From: Rectinema sp003452735
GTDB lineage: Bacteria > Spirochaetota > Spirochaetia > Treponematales > Rectinemataceae
Assembly: GCA_035415815.1 (NCBI GenBank)
Contig: DAOOGR010000018.1
Location: forward strand, 1-25,367
Direction of reading: 5' to 3'
Length of the DNA stretch: 25,367 bases
Below, in pieces: positions 7,869-14,507 of this stretch. The notes beneath the pieces are model-generated. The model was not told where the DNA came from, ran no database searches, and saw nothing but the letters and a program-made list of their open reading frames with translations. The stretch's first letter is position 1. The number at the start of each line of letters is the position of its first letter. The position numbers and the translations under genes are program-made.

Positions 7869-9077
7869 TCATGAATTTTCTAGTACTTCAAAGAAATCCC
7901 TGTATTCCACGCACCAGCAACATGCGCTGATGGCAGGAATAATCAAACTAAAGGCAAAATGCACCCCATTATCTATGTCAAAAAAATATCCTGGTTGTGC
8001 AAAAATCCCTTTTTCTTCGAGAAATCGCTGAGCTATTTTATCTTCTTCAAAATAACTCGGGCTTTCAATTAGAGCAGTCCATCCGCCTTGACAGCAAAGC
8101 ACTCTATGCGGACTAGCTTTACCTGTCAAGATTTCCAGATAGACTGCATAATTCTGGCGAATTCTTCCTAGCGACTTACATAAAAATGCCGTTTCATGTT
8201 CAAAGAGAAAAGGCAGGGCGTTCATTATAGGGCTGTTCACAGAAAGAAAAGTATCTGCAATGAGGTCAAGTCGCTTTTTTGCTCTAGATACCTTCTGGCT
8301 TGGCCCAGAGATAGTTATCCATGCAAGCTTCAGCTGAGGCAATCCCATTCGTTTGGAGAGTCCGTCTAATGCAAAAGTAAGCACTCTGTCTTCCCCTACA
8401 AATGTCTTTCGTTCGACATTCTCATCTATAGGAAAATCGAAAAAAACTTCATCCGCTATCAATGCGAGATCATATTTTTCGCATAGATCCAGAATTGCGG
8501 TTCTTTCTCCTTTTCGGATATATGAACCAGTTGGATTGCTGGGATTGATTACCACAATGGCCTTGATACGCCTTCCATGATCTTCGGAAAGAATAAATGA
8601 AAGCTCGTCTAGGTTCAAATACCAGCCAGAAGGATGAACATACTCAAGTTTATAAGTCAGGACTTGCACCGATTCTAGTTCCGCCAAGTGTTGGAAAAGA
8701 GGATAACCAGGTTTTGGTACAAGTACCGCATCTCCAGTGTCGCATAGCAATTTGAAAAGCCATGAATATCCCTCCGAAGTTGATGCACAGAGAAAATAGT
8801 TATCGGGAGGCATATTTCGCTTATATGAAGCGAAATGATCCGAGATGGCCTCCCGAGCACGATAAAGCCCTCTAGGCTCCGGGTAATAGAAAATATTATC
8901 TTTAGTTGCCAGAGAGATAAGATCAGAGCTATCCCAATCAAGCCCTACATTTGTGGGATTTGTATTCGATAGATCTTTGACTGGAAGCCCAGAGCTGGAC
9001 CTCGATGCACGAATCTCAGAAAGCTCATTTGGTTCTGCTTCTCCAGCATCGGACCGTCTGGAAAAAATGTTACTCAT
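7869..9077 (-). CDS. PLP-dependent class I/II aminotransferase of unknown substrate
   Basis: The 402-residue protein is a fold-type I aminotransferase. Visible features are YYPEPRGLYRAREAISDHFA (64-83), NPSNPTG (178-184), IADEVFFDFP (207-216) with the PLP-ring aspartate, and LDGLSKRMGLPQLKLAW (237-253), where Lys242 should be the Schiff-base lysine. The N-terminus keeps SNTNPTNVGLDW, the substrate-binding loop seen in alanine/aspartate-type enzymes. Substrate cannot be read from sequence. It lies 10 bases after the formiminotransferase-cyclodeaminase gene and before folD, so a substrate linked to histidine, glycine or glutamate breakdown is a reasonable guess only. The ATG at 9077 is preferred over an upstream TTG at 9101 that would overlap the preceding gene. 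Confidence 0.85.
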   Translation of the reverse strand: MSNIFSRRSDAGEAEPNELSEIRASRSSSGLPVKDLSNTNPTNVGLDWDSSDLISLATKDNIFYYPEPRGLYRAREAISDHFASYKRNMPPDNYFLCASTSEGYSWLFKLLCDTGDAVLVPKPGYPLFQHLAELESVQVLTYKLEYVHPSGWYLNLDELSFILSEDHGRRIKAIVVINPSNPTGSYIRKGERTAILDLCEKYDLALIADEVFFDFPIDENVERKTFVGEDRVLTFALDGLSKRMGLPQLKLAWITISGPSQKVSRAKKRLDLIADTFLSVNSPIMNALPFLFEHETAFLCKSLGRIRQNYAVYLEILTGKASPHRVLCCQGGWTALIESPSYFEEDKIAQRFLEEKGIFAQPGYFFDIDNGVHFAFSLIIPAISACCWCVEYRDFFEVLENS

Positions 9078-9087
9078 CGAAATAAAC

Positions 9088-10743
9088 CTATCGAAGCCCA
9101 AGAATACCTAATATACTCTTCTCAAGCTCCATCCGAAGTTGAGCCGCCTCAGTTTCTAAATAATCGCATTCTTTCCTTGCCTCACAAGTGAATTGTTCAT
9201 CAGACAGCGTTTTTATGTTTATTCTAACATTCAAGACTGCTCCAGAAAGCCCTGCCCATGCCATGAGACATCCTGTAGCTGCATCTGTTGCCGAATTCGA
9301 GTTGCCAGTTCGAGCTGCTTCGAGGCATAAGCGCATTGCCTCGAGACAAAACCGAGAAGTTTTAAGAGGCACGCTAGCTGCTTCTTTGTTAGCTGTCTCG
9401 ATTGCCACATCACGCGCTCTCTTCTCGGCTTCAGTCGATTTTGGAAGCCTCATAGCATCCATAACCGCATTAAAAGCCGCAGTATCTTCATCTACAAGTT
9501 CAAGCAAAGCCTTCTTGAGTTTCTGAGCCTTGAGACCTAATGCTGACAATTCTTCATAAAAGCCTTCGTATCCTTTCTTGCCTACGGTAAGATTTGCATC
9601 CATGGCAGCCAGAGCAGATCCAAGAGCTCCTGCCAGAGCAGCCACAGACCCTCCCCCAGGTGCTGGCGAGTCTGAAGAGACAATATCTACAAAGGAGCCG
9701 ACCTTTTTTGAAACAAGAATGTCTTCTTTCCTTATTGCCCACTCTATTATCTTTTTTTCCGGTTCAAAAGGTTGTACGGATCGCAAACCTAGTGTCTGTA
9801 TGGCTAGCTCTACAAGTTCGTGGTCCGAAAGTGCAGGACTTTTGCCTGCTTTCTGGCGATAGTATTGCCCGCAAACACAGATAGCTTCGAGAGGAATAAG
9901 TCCAATAAGCTCAGAACCAGTTACATATACACCTCTGGCTTCAGCTTCTTCTTTAACCGCATCGAATACAATGTGCAATGGGGTTTTATGAAAATCGAGA
10001 ATATTGATAGAGACCTGAGCACATTGGTAGGATTCGATATACCATCCGATAGCACGGACAGCTTGCAATCTGCCTGGAATCTTGACAATATTTCCATTAC
10101 TATCCTTTATTGTACGGCCTGTTTCTCGAATACTTAATGCTATATCATGAGCTATTCTCTTATCTTTGGTATTGAGATTTATATTATAAGCAATCAAGAA
10201 TTCTCTTGCACCGGTTACAGTTGCACCCCAGCGAGCATTGAAATGAGCGGGTCCAAAGTCGGGCTGCCATGCCAGATCCGCAAGTTTTGCCTCCAATCCT
10301 TCATATTCGCCAGCACGGATATCAGCAAGACTCTGCCGTTCAGGACAGGTCGCCGATTTTTCGTAGAGATAGACTGGCACATTAAGCTCTTCTGAGAGCT
10401 TTTTGCCGAAATCTTTTGAAATTGTTACGCATTCCTCCATGGTAATACCTGAAACAGGTACAAAAGGGCATACATCTAGAGCTCCTATTCGAGGATGAGC
10501 CCCATGATGCGTTCTCATGTCTATTAGTTCATATGCAACCCGCGCTGCTTTCAAAGCGGCTTCTTTTACAGCTTCGGGAGGCCCAAGGAAGGTATATACT
10601 GTACGATTTGTGTCCGCGCTAGGGTCTATATCGAGCAGAAAAACCCCTTGTACAGACCTGATGGCATTTGCGATAGCTTCGATCTTGGTTCGATCTCTTC
10701 CTTCAGAAAAATTTGGAACACATTCTAGCAAGGGCTTCTCCAT
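9088..10743 (-). CDS. ftcD: Bifunctional glutamate formiminotransferase / formiminotetrahydrofolate cyclodeaminase
   Basis: This single 551-residue chain matches the two-domain arrangement of animal FTCD. The formiminotransferase part (about 1-330) has ECVPNFSEGRD (7-17) and MRTHHGAHPRIGALDVCPFV (76-95), with His83 in the position of the catalytic base. It moves the formimino group between formiminoglutamate and tetrahydrofolate. The cyclodeaminase part (about 335-551) has SDSPAPGGGSVAALAGALG (357-375) and GNSNSATDAATG, and releases ammonia to give 5,10-methenyl-THF. Many bacteria carry these as separate genes; here they are fused. The ribosome site GGAGGAG lies inside the end of the mobA-like gene, whose stop is one base upstream, so the two are coupled. 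No other histidine-degradation gene is in the window. Confidence 0.94.
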   Translation of the reverse strand: MEKPLLECVPNFSEGRDRTKIEAIANAIRSVQGVFLLDIDPSADTNRTVYTFLGPPEAVKEAALKAARVAYELIDMRTHHGAHPRIGALDVCPFVPVSGITMEECVTISKDFGKKLSEELNVPVYLYEKSATCPERQSLADIRAGEYEGLEAKLADLAWQPDFGPAHFNARWGATVTGAREFLIAYNINLNTKDKRIAHDIALSIRETGRTIKDSNGNIVKIPGRLQAVRAIGWYIESYQCAQVSINILDFHKTPLHIVFDAVKEEAEARGVYVTGSELIGLIPLEAICVCGQYYRQKAGKSPALSDHELVELAIQTLGLRSVQPFEPEKKIIEWAIRKEDILVSKKVGSFVDIVSSDSPAPGGGSVAALAGALGSALAAMDANLTVGKKGYEGFYEELSALGLKAQKLKKALLELVDEDTAAFNAVMDAMRLPKSTEAEKRARDVAIETANKEAASVPLKTSRFCLEAMRLCLEAARTGNSNSATDAATGCLMAWAGLSGAVLNVRINIKTLSDEQFTCEARKECDYLETEAAQLRMELEKSILGILGLR

Positions 10744-10744
10744 T

Positions 10745-11425
10745 TTACTCCTCCATTATATGAAATGTGTTGAGACCTAATACTTGGCGACGAGCCTCTT
10801 CCAATGATCTACGGTTATTTATATTTTGGAATACAAGTCTAGGATCGCAGAGAGAAATTATCTCATTCTCATGAATGATTAGATGGTTTTTTATTTTAAT
10901 AAAGTGCCAAAGGGATAAGCCTGAACTGCTTTGGATATAAGAATATAATTCAAAAACAAGATGTTTGTTATAGAATGCAAAAAATGGCTGAATGCTTTTT
11001 TCTGTCTTGCAGAGCACAATATCTACATCCTTTGACATCGATTGAACATAGAGATATCGAATTAATTCCAAAGATACGAATGGCATATCTACTGCGCAAA
11101 GGCAAAGCCAGTCAAACGAAGCGTGGATTAATGCAGTTAATAGCCCACATGCAGGCCCGCCTTCCTTTATATCGTCTTCAAACTGAGAAGCACCAAGGCT
11201 TTCATAGGACTTTTGAGGCTTGCCCACGATCAGCAGCTCTTGGGCAATCTTGCTTAGTTGAGAGGCTAGCATAAGACCTATGGGAATTCCATCTATTTCA
11301 ACCTCTTGTTTGTCTATTCCGCCAAAACGCCTAGCATGACCACCATTGAGAATGGCTGCCGAGAATGGCAATCTTTGTTCGCCAGAGATGCCTAAGTCTT
11401 CTTGTTCTGCTTTTATATCTGTCAT
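10745..11425 (-). CDS. MobA-like molybdenum cofactor guanylyltransferase
   Basis: This 226-residue nucleotidyltransferase has the signature ILNGGHARRFGGIDKQ (25-40), a variant of the LAGGxSxRMGxDK loop with Lys39. CAVDMPFV supplies the metal-binding aspartate, and FQNINNRRSLEEAR near the end corresponds to the NxNTPEDL motif. MobA attaches GMP to molybdopterin to give the guanine dinucleotide cofactor. Related enzymes (MocA, IspD-like) share the fold, so the substrate is inferred. It is the first gene of the minus-strand run and is coupled to ftcD. The first 20 residues are polar and unrelated to the fold. There is no Shine-Dalgarno before the ATG at 11425, but a CATAAT-like box lies about seven bases upstream, so the message could be leaderless. 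No molybdoenzyme gene is in the window. Confidence 0.82.
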   Translation of the reverse strand: MTDIKAEQEDLGISGEQRLPFSAAILNGGHARRFGGIDKQEVEIDGIPIGLMLASQLSKIAQELLIVGKPQKSYESLGASQFEDDIKEGGPACGLLTALIHASFDWLCLCAVDMPFVSLELIRYLYVQSMSKDVDIVLCKTEKSIQPFFAFYNKHLVFELYSYIQSSSGLSLWHFIKIKNHLIIHENEIISLCDPRLVFQNINNRRSLEEARRQVLGLNTFHIMEE

Positions 11426-11441
11426 AGGATACTATTATGAC
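11421..11441. promoter_or_regulatory. Inverted repeat containing both divergent start codons (mobA-like / phosphoribosyltransferase)
   Basis: GTCATA at 11421-11426 and TATGAC at 11436-11441 form 6-bp perfect arms around nine bases. Both start codons (11425-11423 minus, 11437-11439 plus) lie within the arms. Only 11 bases separate the two coding regions, so promoters and any operator must overlap the genes. It could be a regulator site, or a chance effect of both proteins starting Met-Thr. Confidence 0.4.
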
Positions 11442-12333
11442 ATGTCTTGCCAAATTCATGCAGATACTCGAATGGGCAGATTGGGATACTCCACCAGATC
11501 AGATGAACTGCTCCCTCTCTTTTCAATTCATAATTCAAACTATTAAGGAGCTCATCCCTGCCATTGAATCCGCTCAGCTTTCCAGCAAAGAACTTGATTC
11601 TTATAAGATTCACGACCTGCTCGACAAAGCAATTCGCCTCTATTTGATGACTCCAGCAATTGTAAACGTGCTGCTGAACTATAAGATCTGTGTAGAACAT
11701 GGCCTTCCGCTTCATCCTGCTGTCTATTACGAACTCAAGGAAGCGCGCAAGTACCGAATACGCCATTCGCTAGCCGAAATTCAGCAAGCCAATGAACAAT
11801 ATTGGCAATCCATAGAGGTTGCTCGCTTGTGTTATCAATGCTTGCCTCAAGCCATACCAGCCATAGACAAGCTTTATTCTAAAATTCCACCTAGCATCTT
11901 TTCATTTTTATATACTGCAGTGCAAGATCGTTACACATGGCTTGGCTCTCAACCTTCACTCCTTTCAGAACTTGCTGCAAAAATATCAAAAGAATTTAAG
12001 CCTAGCCTTATCGTCGCTGCCGCCCATGGTTCCATCATGCCTGCTCTTATACTTTCAGAACTTTTAGAAATACCTCTATACTTCATTCGGTTTTCGATGT
12101 TCAAACGCCATGATGAAGAACCTATCATAAGCTTATCGGATCAAGCATGGCTTTTTGACTATCGCAACAAGGATGTTCTTTTATATGATGAAGATGTTGC
12201 AGGAGGAAATACGCTTGATTTGTTCTTAAAGAGACTATCCCCACTTTTTGGAGAAGTAAAAACTGCTTGTTCGATTCGGCATGCTGGCTCATCCATACAT
12301 ACAGATTTTTCAGGTAGAGTGTGGTGGGATTAG
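11437..12333 (+). CDS. Phosphoribosyltransferase-like protein with helical N-terminal domain
   Basis: The 298-residue protein ends in a type I phosphoribosyltransferase-like domain. LIVAAAHGSIMPALILSELL (191-210) resembles the loop-I region, and DVLLYDEDVAGGNTLDLFLK (246-265) matches the PRPP-binding signature (hydrophobic strand, two acidic residues, then GGNT). The first ~170 residues are mostly helical and match nothing I know. Such genes are often annotated only as phosphoribosyltransferase; the base or other acceptor is unknown. An alternative start is the ATG at 11458, but neither start has a good ribosome site (AGGAT before 11437). The protein ends abruptly 55 residues after the PRPP loop at GRVWWD. 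It is divergent from the mobA-like gene with an 11-base gap. Confidence 0.75.
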   Translation: MTCLAKFMQILEWADWDTPPDQMNCSLSFQFIIQTIKELIPAIESAQLSSKELDSYKIHDLLDKAIRLYLMTPAIVNVLLNYKICVEHGLPLHPAVYYELKEARKYRIRHSLAEIQQANEQYWQSIEVARLCYQCLPQAIPAIDKLYSKIPPSIFSFLYTAVQDRYTWLGSQPSLLSELAAKISKEFKPSLIVAAAHGSIMPALILSELLEIPLYFIRFSMFKRHDEEPIISLSDQAWLFDYRNKDVLLYDEDVAGGNTLDLFLKRLSPLFGEVKTACSIRHAGSSIHTDFSGRVWWD

Positions 12334-12401
12334 GCATATTATTGATCCTAAGCAATTTATTTCATAAATCTGTATAAATTCCCAGAAAAACTCGCAATAA
12401 G

Positions 12402-12430
12402 TTGCATATTCATTAGCTCTATGATATACT
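12402..12430 (+). promoter_or_regulatory. Sigma-70-like promoter in the rex upstream region
   Basis: TTGCAT (12402-12407), a 17-base spacer and TATACT (12425-12430) make a good promoter 70 bases after the phosphoribosyltransferase stop. Initiation would be near 12437, and the transcript would reach the terminator ending at 12526. Confidence 0.6.
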
Positions 12431-12436
12431 TGTCTA

Positions 12437-12526
12437 TAGAAACAGTTGCCAAAAAACCAATATTGTTCTGTTTTCATGAGCAGTGGCGCTGAGGTTTACC
12501 TCCTTTTCCTCAGCGCCTTTCTTTTT
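12437..12526 (+). ncRNA. Candidate small RNA with anti-Shine-Dalgarno terminator loop
   Basis: A promoter and a terminator with no open reading frame between them define a predicted RNA of about 90 nt. The 5' part can form a stem between GAAACAG and CTGTTTTC (one bulge). Then come a short single-stranded segment and the terminator hairpin. The 13-base hairpin loop reads TTTACCTCCTTTT, which contains ACCTCCTTT, the sequence at the 3' end of bacterial 16S rRNA, so it could pair with strong ribosome-binding sites. No known RNA family is recognised. The alternative is that this is only a distant terminator of the upstream gene. Confidence 0.5.
12485..12526 (+). terminator. Strong intrinsic terminator
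   Basis: GGCGCTGAGG (12485-12494) and CCTCAGCGCC (12508-12517) are perfectly complementary 10-bp arms, followed by TTTCTTTTTT. It ends the predicted small RNA or, less likely, the phosphoribosyltransferase message 150 bases upstream. Confidence 0.9.
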
Positions 12527-12542
12527 TCAATTATTTGATCTC

Positions 12543-12568
12543 TTAGGCACTATATAATAGTGACCTAA
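12543..12568 (+). promoter_or_regulatory. 26-bp inverted repeat over a -10 element upstream of rex
   Basis: TTAGG-CACTAT (12543-12553) and ATAGTG-A-CCTAA (12557-12568) are arms of 11 bp with a single extra base, around three bases. A perfect TATAAT (12553-12558) sits at the centre. It does not match the usual Rex operator (TTGTGAA-N4-TTCACAA), so another regulator is suggested. A TTGACT at 12573-12578 downstream lacks a convincing -10. Confidence 0.5.
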
Positions 12569-12652
12569 TCGCTTGACTTTTATCGATATATCAGCATAGG
12601 TTAACATAAGTCATTAAATCAATTTTTCGCGCAGGTTATTAGAGGAGATATT

Positions 12653-13297
12653 ATGTCTCAAAAAACAAAGCTTAACTATGTCCCATCAATCCGCCGTTTT
12701 CCTTCATATCTCCATATAATACGTGCTTTTCAGAGAATCGGCGAACCCTATATTTCCGGCACTTGGATAGCAAATGAGCTAAACCTTGAGCCAATACAGG
12801 TCAGAAAAGATCTCTCCATTACCGGTATAGTAGGGAAACCCAAAAAAGGCTATCCGGTAGATCAGCTAATTGCAGCCATAGAGCACTATCTCGCTTGGGA
12901 TATTGAACAAAGAGCGATGATTGTAGGCGCAGGAAACCTGGGATCTGCTCTAACTGGCTATCAAGAATTCAGAAATCATGGCCTTCATATAATCGCAGCA
13001 TTCGACAGCGACCCTTTGAAGGTAGGCAAGACTATTCATCAAATTCAGGTGTACCAAATGAATCAGCTAAAAGAGATTGTAGAAAGAATGAAGATAACTC
13101 TTGCCATCTTAACTGTTCCTTCACCCTACGCCCAGTCAAGCTGCGATGCGATCATCGCTGCAGGCATAAAGGCAATATGGAATTTCACCAACGTGAAACT
13201 CAAAGTGCCAGATGATGTGATTGTTCAAAGAGAAGATTTATCTTCTGGATATGCAATACTCTCGGTCATGATGCGTACAAAAGCTAAACTTTCCTGA
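12653..13297 (+). CDS. rex: Redox-sensing transcriptional repressor Rex
   Basis: Rex senses the NADH/NAD+ ratio and represses fermentation and respiration genes when NADH is low. The 214-residue protein has the family's length and layout. The N-terminal winged helix contains IRRFPSYLHIIRAF and IQVRKDLSITGIVGKPKKGY (48-67; VRKDLS is the recognition-helix hallmark). The C-terminal Rossmann domain starts with AMIVGAGNLGSALTGY (88-103) and continues with IIAAFDSDPLKVGK. The end (SSGYAILSVMMR) matches the domain-swapped C-terminal region. AGAGGAGATATT precedes the ATG. The promoter area holds a 26-bp inverted repeat of unknown regulator, and a terminator isolates rex from upstream transcription. 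The NTPase gene follows 23 bases later. Confidence 0.95.
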   Translation: MSQKTKLNYVPSIRRFPSYLHIIRAFQRIGEPYISGTWIANELNLEPIQVRKDLSITGIVGKPKKGYPVDQLIAAIEHYLAWDIEQRAMIVGAGNLGSALTGYQEFRNHGLHIIAAFDSDPLKVGKTIHQIQVYQMNQLKEIVERMKITLAILTVPSPYAQSSCDAIIAAGIKAIWNFTNVKLKVPDDVIVQREDLSSGYAILSVMMRTKAKLS

Positions 13298-13320
13298 AAT
13301 GGGATTCTATCCCTGAGCTT

Positions 13321-13902
13321 ATGAAGATATTTCTAATTTCAGGCCCACGCGGTTCTGGAAAGACTTCATTCTGCAATGCTCTCGTCAAGACTGCAAAAGA
13401 AAGAGGCATCCTTTGTAGAGGCTGCATAGAAATTTCGCAGCGTGATGAGAATGGGATACCTTATCGTATCAGTCTTTGTGATGTATCAAATGGAGAGACT
13501 TTTCTCGCAGCTTCGCGTCCCATAGGTAAAAGAGATGTTGCATTCGAATTCTCTTATGATGCCTTCTCGTATATAAGAGAAAGCTACATTCAAGCTATTA
13601 AATTGGATGCTATTTCGCAACATGCTCACTATGGGCTAGATAAAAAAGGGGAAATTTGTTTAATAGACGAAATCGGCCCACTTGAGCTAGAGAATAGTGG
13701 TGGCCATTTATGCTTTTTAGAATTTGTGCTCCGCACAAAGGACCCAGACGCCCTTGTTTTGACTGTCAGAACAAGCTTGAAATATCCTCTTATTTCTTTC
13801 CTTGTAAATCATGAAATTTCAATAAATCAGATCTGCAATCTCGAGCTTGATAAATTGACAATATCTTCCGCTTGCCTTGATGTTCTTTCTTTTCTTGAGT
13901 AA
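13321..13902 (+). CDS. THEP1-like nucleoside-triphosphatase (P-loop)
   Basis: The 193-residue protein carries a Walker A motif GPRGSGKTSF (8-17), a Walker B motif ICLIDEIGPLEL (112-123) and the DEIGPLE signature typical of the NTPase_1/THEP1 family, plus LVLTVRTS before the C-terminus. THEP1 proteins hydrolyse NTPs slowly in vitro; their cellular role is unclear. CRGCIE near residue 32 fits the family's conserved 'GF-x-T-x-E' strand position, here with cysteines. It starts 23 bases after rex and is probably cotranscribed, although the ribosome site before the ATG is poor. Some members are neighbours of selenium or molybdenum genes; nothing here says so. Confidence 0.8.
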   Translation: MKIFLISGPRGSGKTSFCNALVKTAKERGILCRGCIEISQRDENGIPYRISLCDVSNGETFLAASRPIGKRDVAFEFSYDAFSYIRESYIQAIKLDAISQHAHYGLDKKGEICLIDEIGPLELENSGGHLCFLEFVLRTKDPDALVLTVRTSLKYPLISFLVNHEISINQICNLELDKLTISSACLDVLSFLE

Positions 13903-13916
13903 CGATGATCCTTTAG

Positions 13917-13945
13917 TTGCACGGTTTACTTTGAGATGCTAAAAT
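13917..13945 (+). promoter_or_regulatory. Promoter of the Rrf2/IscR-type regulator
   Basis: TTGCAC (13917-13922), a 17-base spacer and TAAAAT (13940-13945) form a good sigma-70-like promoter, starting near 13952 and leaving a ~40-nt leader before the ATG at 13991. Confidence 0.65.
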
Positions 13946-13990
13946 TTAAGTCACAATAGTTTCATAAAAATTGAAAAAGAGGTTTGAACT

Positions 13991-14431
13991 ATGCGCATGA
14001 CTACACGTGGCCTTTACGCTATAAAAGCAATCCTCTCGCTTGTGGCAATATCGGAAGAACAAAAACCTGTCTCTTTAAATAAGATTGCCCAAATTGAAAA
14101 TCTCTCTCCTGAATTTCTTCAGCAGATTTTCTATAAACTTAGAAAAGCCGGCATAATTAAATCCTCGCGTGGGCCAGGAGGAGGCTTTTCGCTGAACAAA
14201 AAGCCTGAAGAGATTTCCGCCTATGATGTGCTTTACGCGGTAGGAGAGACTCTGGAGATAGTGCCTTGTGCCTCTCGGAGAAGTACAAAGAAAGCCTGCT
14301 CAAGATTCGATACTTGCTATGTGGGACCTTTCTGGAAGGAAATGGAAAATATAATTGTCGAGTATGCAAAATCAAAAAGTTTGAAGGACATTTCTTTAGC
14401 TAGAGCTCATCCCGAAGTCATATCGGATTAA
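13991..14431 (+). CDS. Rrf2-family transcriptional regulator, IscR-like
   Basis: This 146-residue winged-helix regulator is of the Rrf2 family. MTTRGLYAIKAILSLV (3-18), the helix-turn-helix LNKIAQIENLSPEFLQQIFYKL (29-50) and the wing SSRGPGGGFSL (58-68) are all characteristic. Three cysteines (Cys93, Cys103, Cys109) lie where IscR holds its [2Fe-2S] cluster. The spacing is C-x9-C-x5-C rather than the C-x5-C-x5-C of E. coli IscR, so cluster binding is likely but not certain. It would act in the cytoplasm on iron-sulfur, cysteine or redox genes. No isc or suf gene is next to it. AGAGG precedes the ATG by nine bases, and it has its own promoter. It is convergent with the PyrF-PyrE gene; no clear terminator is visible in the 76-base gap. 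Confidence 0.9.
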   Translation: MRMTTRGLYAIKAILSLVAISEEQKPVSLNKIAQIENLSPEFLQQIFYKLRKAGIIKSSRGPGGGFSLNKKPEEISAYDVLYAVGETLEIVPCASRRSTKKACSRFDTCYVGPFWKEMENIIVEYAKSKSLKDISLARAHPEVISD

Positions 14432-14507
14432 AATCAGACTTTTAATATGTGTCGTAGGAAATATAAAAGCTTGGGATTTTCAGATTTCAACTAAATGCTC
14501 TTACTTG

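Noticed and set aside
12601..12618. TTAAC...ATTAA as a Rex operator before rex
   Set aside because: The spacing and half-sites do not match the Rex consensus; too weak to call.
14432..14507. Terminator between the convergent Rrf2 and PyrF-PyrE genes
   Set aside because: No stable hairpin with a T run could be found in this gap.
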